Source: Owenia fusiformis
Taxonomy: Eukaryota > Annelida > Polychaeta > Sabellida > Oweniidae
DNA: 64,000 bases
Direction: 5' to 3'
Assembly: GCA_903813345.2 (NCBI GenBank)
Contig: CAIIXF020000005.1
Coordinates: 28,277,375-28,341,374 of the forward strand
The number at the start of each line of letters is the position of its first letter. The first letter of the stretch is position 1. Both the position numbers and the translations under genes were made by a program. Positions 48,901 through 60,800 of the stretch are shown in pieces. A model generated the notes under the pieces. It saw only the letters and a list, made by a program, of their open reading frames with translations. It did not search any database and was not told the DNA's origin.

Positions 48901-49921
48901 GCACAATTTCTAATGACATTTTTGGTAGTAGGCGGCCATTTTGAAAAATGGCCATCATTTTTTACGTTTTTTACTATAACTTGAAAAGTAGTGGAGCGAT
49001 TTCGAATGGTGGCCTTTCTTATGGGTGTTATTTTATGATATTTGCTATATATTTTGTTTGTAAAAATGCCAGCCATTTCTGTTCGATGGGATTCGCTATG
49101 CTTTGGCGTTGCCGTTTTTCTGGTTTCACAAATGGGTGCAAAATTCTCATTTTCACAATTCAACTCGAAATGATTGAAAAACATGCCCATTTTTCATGAT
49201 TTTTCTCATTTTCAAGTGTGTGCAAATGAATTTTCAGGTGGGTGCAAGCCTATTTTTAAAATCTCAGGTGGGTGCTGTACCCACTTGCTTTAATGCTGGG
49301 AAGATTACTGCAGTTAGTAACCTTGATCAGATGTACCCCAATAAATACATTTAGCCAAATTATATTTTTGCTTTTCAAGATTGGATAAGCTGCGGCACCA
49401 TCTGATGCCTGTGTACAGTTTTGACCCAGAGCAACTTCATGATGAAGACTGGGAATCAGAGCTACTTGAGGAAGACAAGGAACAGCAAGCTGCACTAAAG
49501 ATGAGGGTAAGTGAAAAGACTGAATATAACCATTTTCGTGAGAATTTTCAAAAAGCAGCAAAGTTGAGTCAGATACCCCCATAGGGAACCACATGTGTTA
49601 ATGTAGAGAGGTTTTGCACACAGGTTGTAGCTAACATGTATCCTCAACCGCATCTTGTTTTAATTGAACTGCTATGCATAAATCTGATGTTACTGATTTC
49701 AGATACGCTGAGCTAAAAATGGTGTGCGAAATCTCTCTTTTGTGAACCATTTGTTATGTTATCCCATCTCTTTATGGTTTCTGGCTGTAGGAATAAAGTA
49801 AAGTTGAAAAGTTGGTTCAAAGTTATAATTTTTCTAATTTCAGAACAGTCCTAGTCCACAGCATTATAGACCTGCAGGCGGGAAGCTCATATTCAAAGAC
49901 ACTAATAGCCTTGATGTATAG
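42975..49921 (+). CDS. C3orf18: C3orf18-like small single-pass membrane protein
   Basis: Four coding exons: 42975-43241, 43748-43773 (only 26 bp), 49380-49506 and 49844-49921 (TAG). All have GT/AG borders and phase is kept, giving 165 aa against about 160 in the vertebrate protein. The N-terminus is extracellular-looking, with N-glycosylation sequons (NMT, NST, NVT) and a Thr-rich TTTTET stretch. One TM helix (about residues 71-94, NILPYVFIPLGALLFIAILSFLIIFIL) is followed by basic KKTR. The family hallmark then follows: RLDKLRHHLMPVYSFDPEQ, an acidic stretch (DEDWESELLEEDKEQ), and the terminal GKLIFKDTNSLDV. The function of this family is unknown. A splice acceptor at 42866-42867 shows the coding exon begins with 5' UTR, so the promoter is further upstream. 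Intron 2 is 5.6 kb and full of repeats. Confidence 0.88.
43804..44719. mobile_element. 908-bp TTAA-flanked element (AGATGYAGACCAA ends)
   Basis: Positions 43808-44715 have inverted ends AGATGTAGACCAA/TTGGTCTGCATCT and TTAA on both sides. Part of a GTCACCACC-type element is nested at about 43865-43955. Near 44400-44515 a CpG-rich stretch has ACTTCCGGT (ETS-like) and AAAATGGCGGACGTC, followed by a short ORF and a GTATGTG donor-like site. It lies in intron 2 of the C3orf18-like gene. Confidence 0.7.
44925..45129. mobile_element. CAGGCCCGTAGCCAG-family MITE with perfect 5-bp duplication
   Basis: It starts CAGGCCTGTAGCCAGG and ends CTAGCTACGGGCCTG, flanked by GTAAC on both sides. The interior carries GGCCAAAAATTCTTTCAAAA and GGCCAAAATTGTCAAATGTG. 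It lies in intron 2 of the C3orf18-like gene. Confidence 0.88.
45130..48436. other. Intron sequence without recognised features
   Basis: Low-complexity AT-rich intron of the C3orf18-like gene. I found no exon with consistent splice sites and no clear repeat boundary here. Confidence 0.4.
48425..49280. repeat. Interspersed repeat with GTCC microsatellite and ATGGCCGCC palindromes
   Basis: ATCGAACGAAGTTCAGAGGG, a CGTCCGTCCGTC-type microsatellite (about 48480-48530), GGCAATAACTCAAATACCG and repeated GGCCATTTTGAAAAATGGCC palindromes are found here. The block ends near GGTGGGTGCTGTACCCAC. The motif ACTTGAAAAGTAGTGGAGCG occurs twice. A similar AAAATGGCGGCC segment sits in the PDCL intron near 32040-32245. 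Confidence 0.6.
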
Positions 49922-50380
49922 TCTCACAGAGAGAGTCATGATATGGACAGTGCATGTATAGTCACTTTTGGATAGTCACATGTGAAGAGAAAAGTTCTAT
50001 AGAAAATGCTTTAGTCACTGAGACAGCCTCCTCAAGAAAGTCACATTTGTACAGAGAATGTTGAGTCACATGTGTACTCATGCTTATAGTCACATATGTA
50101 CATGCACATATGGTGTATAGACTCATGTATGCAGAGTATGTATAGTCACATGTATATTTATGATTATAGTCATGTGTGTACTTATGACTATAGTCACATA
50201 TGTACATGTACAGATAGTGTATAGTCACATGTAAACAGAGTATGTATAGCCACATGTGTACTTTTGATTATACTCACATATATACATGTACAGATGGGTA
50301 TAGTCACATGTATACAGAGTATGTATAGTTATTAGTCACATGTGTACTTATGATTAAAGTCACCCAACATGGTGCTTAGT
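49922..50380 (+). repeat. Degenerate minisatellite in the 3' UTR of the C3orf18-like gene
   Basis: It is built on GTATAGTCACATGTGTACTT and ATTATAGTCACATATGTACA units. The stop codon (GTATAG) is itself the start of a unit-like sequence. The minus-strand ORF 49962-50255 is only a translation of the repeat. Confidence 0.8.
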
Positions 50381-50635
50381 CAATTTGGGATGGTCAACCA
50401 ACATATGGTCATGTATATTAAACTTGATATTTTATAATGGATCTGACGTCACAAAAGGCATATGTTGATCATGTGACCTAAATTGCCCTTAGCTGTGGAC
50501 CACTTGAAATATTCATAAACAAATCTGCAGATATATATATACACAGTGTACTACTTTATTTAGAATTGTGTGCGTGAATGTCAATACAAACTACTTTGAG
50601 GATAAGGGAATGTCATTAGTGTACAACATAGTTTC

Positions 50636-50809
50636 AGGCCCGTAGCCAGCTTTTGCCAAGGGGGTTGACTTTTCAAAAAATTCAAGGGGGGTTCACATTT
50701 GACAACATTGACCCAAAATCACTTGAAGAGTGCTCGGAAATGTGAAGTAAAAACTGCATAATTTGAAAGAATTTGCTGACCCCCCCCCCCCCAGCTACGA
50801 GCCTGTGTT
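50636..50809. mobile_element. CAGGCCCGTAGCCAG-family MITE
   Basis: It starts CAGGCCCGTAGCCAGCTTTT and ends CAGCTACGAGCCTG, with near-matching 5-bp flanks AGTTT/TGTTT. Orientation is opposite to the 44930 copy. A C-run lies at about 50780-50792. Confidence 0.82.
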
Positions 50810-53529
50810 TTGTATGTACATTGCAAAGAAAAAATGGTGCAAACAGTTTACTGCAAGGAAGTTCAAATGGGTTCTATAGATGGATTTCATTAGTGAATAT
50901 TTTTGTGGCCTAAATTAATCTCTTGGTTGAGATAGAGAAAAGTCTTGGGATAATAAGTAATCTAGTGTTTAACATTCCTTTGTGTTAATAATGCTTATGA
51001 CTTTTTGGTCAATTTTAATGATTATAACAGATACAGCAATAACTGTATGAACTGTATCTGCATTCCATTTTTACTTGACTTAATTGATATGGAATATTTT
51101 GTGTATATCATATTTAATGTCCTCAAAGTTCCACTAAATGTTCCCTTGATTACCATCAAACTATGGTATGCCTATTGTAATACATCACTTTAATGGAATA
51201 ACAATTGATTCTTGAGCAGTATTTTGTAATAGGTTCTATTTTAAGACACTCTTGTGGCTCTTGAGGGTTTTCTGTGTTTTCAGATTGAGAATCGTGTGTT
51301 GCTGTTTGATAGCATATAAGACATGTAAGATATAAAGTGTCTTGATACCAAACATTTTAATCAACATTTTATTACATTAATATTAGTATCAATATGTTAC
51401 AGGATGTAAGTATCAATATTTTTTATCAGGTTGGATCTCAGAGGGCATCAAGGTGCATATATATGTTTGGGAGAAAATCCCATTGTTGCTGTATTTATTC
51501 GTTTGCCTCATTTTTCAAGGTCACATGAACTATATTAGGCTAGGCAAAATTAGAATTATTTCACCTGCTTCAGCGTGTAATAATCTAGTGACATCTATTT
51601 GTCAATATTGTATTTTCCAAACAAATTTTAAAATATCTTATTGATATATTTATATATTTAAGTTTCTTTATATGTACACTATTGTAGTGAGTGGGAGTGC
51701 ATCTCAAGTTTCTAAGATTCTTTTACCTTATTTTATCCCTTATACCTCATTTCTAGAGCCCTTATCTTATATTTTGTATTTGGAAACTTTATTGGAATTC
51801 TTTTACAGTATTTGAAAACATGGTCATTAACTTAAATCCTGTTTTTGTTGGACAGAGCACAGGTTTCTAACAAGAGATTAACATGACTTCACATGAAAAG
51901 TTAACTCATGTAGACCATGTTTTAACATATATAAATCCATCATATCATAAGTATGTGTTCATTCAGTTTTTAAAATTGCTATAATAATCTCTGGGCTTAA
52001 GACCCTGAATAAACTATATTCATGGGTATTCAAAATTCGAAATTCTTGGAATTTATCTATTTAATATAAGAGTGTAACAAATAATATATAATAGGTATAA
52101 TAAACTAAACCATGATATACCTGAATCATATTTAAGTTACTTGTACCAATGGTGCTGGAATATTAGCCTATCTATTTAATTACTGTATTTATTTGCTTGT
52201 ATATTTATTGTACCTGTGATACACATTTATGTGTATTTAATGTTTTGTGTAATAGAATATTTTGTTCTTCAATCTGTTTTCCATGTACAACCTTTAACTG
52301 TTCTCGTTTTTAGCAAATAACAAATATTATTTTGAAAATCTGAAGTTTATATGTCAAGAAAAAATATATAATCTGTCCAAGAACAGATTAATTAAGACTG
52401 TACCAGAATATTTAGTATAGCTGTGATATATTTAATGTTTCGTGTAATAAAATATTTTATTCTTTATTCTATTTTAAAGTACATGCAACCTTTAAGTTTC
52501 CTTGTTTGGATCAAACATCTAATATTATTTTGAAAATCTGAAGTTTATATGTTCAGTAACAAGATTCAATCTGTCCAAGTAATTACTTTCGTTTTACAGT
52601 TATTTACAACATTAGTTGTTTATTCACACAAAAAGAAACCAAAGCCTCGAAAAGTTTTGAATCGATTAAGTTTTGAATCAATACTATGGCAGTTTGGATA
52701 ACCCATTGCATGATAGCTTGTTATTGCTGTTGTTTTAGACATTTTACAGGATGTTTGATGTAATTGAAGTCATGTTCTATATAATATATCAAGGAGATGA
52801 CAACTCTGCATGCCCTCAACAATCGCAGTTATTTTTTGAAAACAAGGGTGTCTTTTTTATGTCATTGTGAAGTTTTAATGCCTAAAAAATTAAAATCAAG
52901 TGTATTGAATTGAAGAAAATTGAATATTTAAGGAGTGATGGGTGATATACTGTTGTGAAATATTGTGGAATTGAAGGAATTAAGGATGGTTAAGTTTTCA
53001 TGTCTTAGGCTATTTTTAAAGTTGATTTTTAACAGCATTATGCCTATTGAAATGCATTCCATTTAACTTAATTGCTCATGTCCTACATGCGGATATCAAT
53101 TAATGCTAGATTTAACTACATCTATTCATATTACAAGTTGTTTTTTATAACAATACTGAATTAACGGAACTAGTCATAAATAAAGTTTATAAGAATCATA
53201 AAAATAGCATATGTGATGTGACATACATGTACTATGCTAGTACCATGTGTTACATACTGTATATCTATCCTATCATATGGTTTGTGAATAAATATGTTGA
53301 TCTTGAAAATGACATTCACTTGATTTACGTTTATAATATAGATACTGTTAGGCGACCAATTTAATTTGGCAAATTGCAAAAATTCACCAATTCATGTCTT
53401 CGCCAATTTTTCAGAAATCCCCGTGAATTTTCATCCAATTGTAACTGAGTGTAAGATACATGTTGATTCAATTTTAATCACCACATTTTATTTTTGCTAA
53501 ATTCGCCAAATAGAATTCCCGCCAATTTT
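50810..53529. other. Intergenic AT-rich sequence
   Basis: No exon or RNA gene is seen. An imperfect direct repeat of about 100 bp is present: ATTTAATGTTTTGTGTAATA with GAAAATCTGAAGTTTATATG (about 52236-52355) recurs near 52430-52550. Confidence 0.4.
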
Positions 53530-53627
53530 CCAATTTTGCCCAATTCGCCAAATTAAGTTGACTAACACAGTATATACATGTATATACTGAGTTAGTCAAT
53601 TTAATTTGGCGAATTGAGCAAAATTGG
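53530..53627. repeat. 98-bp palindrome (49-bp arms)
   Basis: The arms read CCAATTTTGCCCAATTCGCC through ACACAGTATA around the centre TACATGTA (53575-53582) with few mismatches. Related CCAATTTAATTTGGC fragments lie at 53353-53420, and the same motifs are used in the element at 57074-57435. Confidence 0.8.
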
Positions 53628-54804
53628 AAAATAGCCTTCTATTAGCTGCTCTCTAGATTTTTTAGTTGAAGGCAGAAGGATGTAATGAGTATAAGAATGG
53701 TTTTGCAGTGGGCATTCAGGGTTCGGCGTATGTAACAATTTCTTAGAACTTCCAATAACTAGTGGTGATATTTCGTTATGTTAATGCCTTGTTAACATGG
53801 GTATAAGTACTTTAACATGTTTTATATAACTAGAAACATAAATAAAGAGTTTGCGGTTAATAAAACAAACAATTTCTAGTGGATGCAGATCAACTAAAAT
53901 GATATATTTCCAATGAGAGAAAGAAAATGAAAGAGAAAGAAAAGATTCCTCAGAAATTTGTTGTCAGTATGTAATTATAAAAATGAATCAGCAATCATTT
54001 CTTTTAAAAATAAAAGATGCATTTGTTGAATAAAATATATTTGATGAAAACATCAAAGAAAAACTTCTTGAAAAAGTCTCGATAACATAGGATGCAATGA
54101 TTCATTCACATATTCATATTTTGCTTATGTGTTAATCTTATATTATGAAATTAATTTTATAGAAAATAAATAAAGTAGAAGTCTATAAGGAGTTATATAT
54201 GTAAGTAAAATATTTAGGATAACAAATGTTTCCATAATAAGACATCTATTGCTTTTGAATGTATAAGGTTATCAGATTGCAAAAAATTATCTACTTGTTG
54301 AGTAACTTGCGACAACTGCTTTCGTTTTGAAAGATGACGACACCAATCACCAATAACTTTTGGCTCACCTGGTGACCCTACTCTTGATAATAGGGATCGT
54401 CTCGTATGAAAAGCTCAAGAAATGCAAACAGGACTTCTTCATCATGTTTTGTTTCAAATAAATTCACAATTTTTCAAACAAAAAGTCATAAAAAATCAAC
54501 TTTTCTTCTATTTGGAATTAAACTGAAAGGTTTCACATACCACATTTTGATAACATTGGATAATAATATGACATGATCCAAATTGATTTTAACTTTACAG
54601 AGGGCTAGACTTGTTCTTTCATTTTGCTTATCAGCAGATTTTATTTTGAGCTGTTCCCAAGAGCCTCACTTGTACAAATATTTTTTTAAATCGGCAGACA
54701 GTATGGCTCCAGCAGACATCCCCGACTGCTCCAATTAAAAATTTAAGGAAGAAACTGGACATTTAAGACCAACTCGTTGCAGTTTTGCAACATCGCAGCA
54801 AGCC

Positions 54805-57800
54805 ATGACAGAAATGCAATACATTGATACAGAGTTGCCATCTAAGGCTGTGGACAACACAACTTCTTTGATGATTGAAAATGAATACGCAGAGATCGGC
54901 AACTATATAACAGACAATGAAAACAACATAATCAAAGAGGTGTTGAGATACCCAAAAAAAAGATGTCCGATTATGTTGAAAGTGATTGCAGGAATCATGG
55001 GTTTTATTTTGGTGGTTGGTACTACTATTGGAGTAGTTCTCACTGTAAGCAGAGATTCAAGTGAGCAATAATACTGTATTTGTTTTATATGTCTCTGATA
55101 TACACAATTATTTTTCAGATCTTTGGATCACTAATTTTATTTAATTAAGAGGCAACAAAGAAGAGATTGGTTGATGGTAGCTGTTTCAATGTTTGTTCTC
55201 TGACATGCAAACCTTTTCAAATACAATGCAAAAAAGAGTTTTGACTTTTTTGTTGAAAATTCTTGTTTCACTTGCAGAAGCATGGCTTTCTAAAAAATTC
55301 GAAATATTTGATCTGATAGCTAAAATAATTTTACAAATATTACCTGAGAGTGTAAAGCGACACATTGACATGTTTATTCAAAATACTGGTTTCATTTTAC
55401 AATATCTATCCTTACTATCTCTACTTTCTATTCATTCATAAACAACATTATATAAATCACTTTATGATGTAATTCTAACCACAAGAATTTAATCTATCAC
55501 AATATAAGTCTTATCTAATATTTTATTATTTTAGACATATTGCAATTTAGATGTTCTGGTTTATATCTAATTACCTCTTTATCTAATGCATGAGGTGGAT
55601 AGTACATGCTGTGGTTCCCGCAATGCAAGTGGGATAAAAATAGCAGAAATGTTACATGAAAAATACACCGTTGTGTAAAAATATGGGATATGGAAAACTT
55701 TGCAAATAATCAAAATTTTTAACCATTACAAGAATAAATAGATATATTTCTCTAAAAGGAAGCTAAAATGATTTCTTTTCCAGGAAACTTAAATCTAAAG
55801 AGTAAAAAAATACAAAAATAATTAAGGTATTTCAATTTATCTTAACAGATTAATTCCTGGGAGTTCAAAAATATTGTTAACGGCAATAATGTTTTGCTCA
55901 TCTGTGAAAAAATGTTCAATTCATCTGAATTTTAGAACTGTTTTAGAGATGTTGTAGCATCAGGAATAAAAGGAATATTTTTTCAAATTAGTTTCATGCT
56001 AACTTTATACAATTCATATTTTTAATTTGAAAATACTATTGTATTTTGTTCTAAAGAACATTTAATTGTGCCCAATAATATTATTATTATATTATGTAAA
56101 ACATAAATGAAATAACAAACGAAAAAGTGTTTATAATAATGTTTCTCCAGGTGATGTCACACTTAGGGTTCCACCTGAAAATGAAACATTGACACCTAAA
56201 ACTGGGACACCTAAAACATTGGCACTACTAGCTGAAAACACAACAAAATCAACTGTCATTAAATCTACCACCTCATTCTCTCCAGCTTGGAACAAACCTC
56301 TTGAAAGTAAACATCTTGGTATCCCACAAAAGACACCGACTTTCCAAGAGGCCATCATTGTATCATCACGACCATCAGGTTCTGTTGCGCCAGCTGCAAA
56401 TTCCATTCTACCAGCAATGTCCTCAACTTCTCCTGCAACCTGCAACTGTGACAGTAAGTCATCATACATTTCTTATGAATTAAACACTGTAACTTACATT
56501 GGCTCCTATTCTATTTAGATATATATTTTATTTATTTATCATTTATTTCATAACATAATTATAAAATATGCTATATGCTATAAAACAGTAAATAAACAGT
56601 AAAGGTGGTATTATAAGTTCATACAATGGTTCATTCTGATAACCTTTAGCTTATACTCTTGTATTTGATGTCTTTATAAGAGAAGTCACTTGAAAATAAA
56701 CACATGAAACACAAAACAAACACTTTTATATAACTCACTCAGACATCAATACAGAGTGAATTTCTCTATTTCATGTCTGACAACTCAAAAAATTGTTGGT
56801 TTTCTCCAGTTGATCATTTTGATTTGCATATCACCCATAAGTCTTCATTGCAACTATTACTTTTTAATTTTATCAATACTTATAATTACTAGTAACATGG
56901 CCAATAATACATTGCCTTGGCCCTATGTTCAAAATGAAGTGATGTTAAAGAAAATATAGAAACCTACATGTATTATATGACCTTATATAATATAACTTTG
57001 TCATTAATTATATACTTGACTTGTTATCTATACATGTAACTCATTGTAATTTGATAGTTGACTTATACCAATATACTGTAAGTTGCTTTAATTGGCCCTA
57101 TTTAATTGGCGGATTGGGCAAATTTGGAAATTTTGGCTGCTATTTAATTTGGCGGATTAACCGATTAACCGATTGGTAAAATGTGAATATTAGAGGGCTC
57201 TTACAAAGATGGAAACAATGCTCTCGTTTTTCAAAAGAATAACCAGCAGTGGATCTAGATCTTCGAAAATAGTTCAATATTGACATTTTAATGGGGTAAT
57301 TTCAAATGTTTTTATCCCACAAGGGATTCCAGGGGATTTATTCAAAAAATTGGTGGACACTTTATTTGCTGGTTGTCATCAATCAGCCAAATCCGCCAAA
57401 TTAAAACAGCCGTCAAATTAAAGCAACTTACAGTATTGGTTTATAATTTGTGTAAATAACTCAAGGGCCATTCAATAATTCAGACTACCCCTGCCTTATC
57501 AAGAATAAAAAGCTGAAAAACAGGTGCAATCTCTTCAAATGATTATGTTCAATGTTCAGGTTCATACCTCAAAATGAAACAGAGCATTGGAGTAGTATAA
57601 TGCAATGCAATTATATAAAATACTATGTTCTGATTGGCTGAAATTGGACAGACCTACCTAGTTATGTATATGTTATCTTTTAATGCCCTGTTAATAGTTT
57701 TCAACACAATAGTTTTATAAAACAATCATAATTGAACAGCAAGTGGGCGATAACAATAAATCACTCCTACAGAAGCTCATAACAAGAAAACACCAATCAT

Positions 57801-60800
57801 ACTACTTGTTAAAATGCACGTTTCATATTGCTTGCCTTTGGTTATTATTTTTAGTGAAACTGAAAAATCATATTCGCAAAATGATTCAAATCCTGCTTAA
57901 TTAACATGATTGATGAAAACACAGAATGAAATCCTGTGCTAAGGGCTGATGTGAAAAAGTCAGTCCACCCCACAGGGAATCAAACCCACGATAAGTGAAA
58001 CTGAAAAATTATATTCAGAAAATGATCTTAATCATGCTTAAATATACAAGTGATGAACTTTTTATTGGACTATATACATTTATTAACAATTTGGGAATTT
58101 TTTGAATGATTTGACCCACAAGTGTTTGGAACTTTTCCAAATTATGTATGTACAATGTCTGAGGTTAAGTGTCTTGTATATCAACATGATAAGAATAAAT
58201 GCTCAATTCAGACTGTGTAAAACAAATTAAAAATTCATAAATAACAAAACCAAAGCAAAAAAAGTTATATTTCCATTTGTGATGAAACACTTTGGGCTAT
58301 CTAAACATTGCCACCAAAGCAAGTCACAAGAGTTCAAGCTGAAGTAATCTAACCGTGGAGAGTTTTACTTCACACAAAGTGACCAAATCAAATAATAATT
58401 GCATCAATCTTAGAAGGGTTTGTGAAAAGTAAATTGGTATTGTGTAAAACGTGAGGAATACATTAGTTTTGTTTTGTTTTTATTCATTTGGCACAAGGTC
58501 ACAATCGCAAGTTTACGAAGTATATAAATATAATGGAGCAGTTCGAAAAGGTTGAATTATTCAAATTCCTGTGAATAAAAACATGCTTTTAAATTATGGT
58601 CATGTTTGTTTGTTTCGTTAAAAATTCAAGTCCATTGCATACTTAACGTCTTGAGTCCCAGGCTCTAAATTGGCATGAAACCAGAGAATTTTTCATTTTT
58701 TGCCACCTTTTGACATTTTACTACATACCTATACAATTTTAGATGCTCAATTTAGTAAAATTAAATTGCAGAGATTATTTTTACACCTTTTAAAACAATT
58801 TTTGTGTAAATTGGATGAAAATTGTTCAAATGAGAGCAATTTTTGTGAAAAAATTTGTGACAGATTTTCTCGTCCCTCTGGGTTTCAAGGTCATTTCTGA
58901 GGTGACGAGAAATCTCGTCATTCTGGGTAGTCAAGAGGTTAAGTAAAAATTGAAGTCCATTGCATACTTAAGGACAAGGAAAAATTGAAGTCCATTGCAT
59001 ACTTTAGGACAAGGAACATACATGCTTTGCATATTCGGAAATACTTTTTCTACACATGCTTTTTATATTTTCTGCATTTCTGCCTTATTTGCCATAACTT
59101 CTATCCATTTTTGTTTTTCTTATACTGCCCTTTGTGATTTTTTAAAATCGATTGTACATATCTGAGACTACCATAAAACAAAAAGACTGAGAGTAACATT
59201 TATGATGGTCCTAGTATATATCAGGTGTCCCAAAAAAATTGAGCCACTTTTTGACAAGCATTATCTCAGCAACTGATGAACCAAACTCACTGAAAATTTG
59301 TAAAAAGTAGCCCAGGAGTATTGGTAGCAAGGTATAAAAATATGAAAAAGATCAAGTAAATATTATGTGAGAACTAAGAAATTCAAGATAGCATGTCATA
59401 ATAGCCCATACCGGAGCAATGCAATGTGAACCTTACAGCATTTCTACCCAAAAAATGAGAAGCAATTTGACAAGTAATTTCTCAGCAATAGATGAGCCAA
59501 ATTCTTCGAGAACTTTACCTTAGGCACTTTAGGTTATCCTCTGCTAGTGCCATGAATATGTAAGAGATTGGTCTCATAGCATGTGTGTATTTTAGAATTA
59601 AAGACAGTATGTCAAAATAACCAATATCAATGTAAAACTCACTTATTAATCCATTTCCAAGTAAAAATACTTTTCCGCATTTTTTCTTACAATATCACCT
59701 CCAATGAATTTGAGAATGAATTGGATTTTGGATATTTGGGATGAATGAAAAGAATTAATCAGATATCACTCGGCTCCCATCAAACACAATGAAGACTGAG
59801 CGTGCGAAGACGATAGCTGGTAGAAACATTTTTGAAGTCTCATATCAGAGCTCCGGTATGGGAATTTTTGACATGCTGTTTTGAATTTCTTAGAACTCAC
59901 AGAATATTTACTTGATCTTTTTTATATTTTAACAACTTGCTAAAGATACTCTTAGACTACTTTGTACAAATTTGGATCATCAGTTGCTGAGATAATACTT
60001 GTCAAAAAGTGGCTCATTTTTTTGGGACACCTGATATATACAATAAAAAATTGAAATTGATATGAAATCCATTTTAGGTTATGAGAGTTTGAGACGCGAT
60101 GTCATAAAAATAATTGCTTCCAATGCTGAATCCTGTGAATACATCCGGATAAGGTTAAACCAAAAGTACAAGGAACCATGGCAATGCTTTAGTGGTACAT
60201 CTGAAGAATTTGGTTACTCTATCACTTATGACAATAACCATTTTGTCAGGTACCAGATGGGTGCCTTGGAGTATATTGTTTTCCGGACAAGATACATAAG
60301 AAGTAAGTATAGGCTAGTAGCACATACACATACTGTCTTGAAATTAAGCAAGCTCATTCCATGGCTATTTCATTGAATGTGGTCATGTTCTGTTTATACA
60401 CATTGAGTTTGTTTTCCCTTGACATACTCATATAACTCAATAGACATCTATAACAAAATAAATAAATAAAAACGCTTGTATAAAATGTTCTTTGATTTAC
60501 AAAACGAAACATTCCTCTAGTTAGACACATTGAAACCCACTGCAAATAATTATCTTTTAACACATTTCATAGGGTCACAGACGGATAGAAATGCCACGTC
60601 TGCCTCAACACCATGTTGTATTGGTACAGGTAGGTAACTTAATGCAGTACCACACTTGTTCCACTGTGTGAATTAAAATTATCCATCAAATGATATATAT
60701 ATTTGTTTTGTTAGTATGAGTACATATATATATGCAGGCCTGTCAACTGTCCCGCAATTTGCGTATTTGTCACGCATTTGCTGAAGAATTTGAAGTCACG

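Noticed and set aside
49962-50255. 97-aa Tyr/Cys/His-rich minus-strand frame
   Set aside because: Translation of the TAGTCACATG minisatellite in the 3' UTR.
57996-58060. Direct repeat of about 60 bp (also at 57845-57910) flanking a B-box-like GGTTTGATTCCC sequence
   Set aside because: Could be a SINE fragment with long flanking duplication, but there is no A box or poly(A), and the repeats are too diverged to call.
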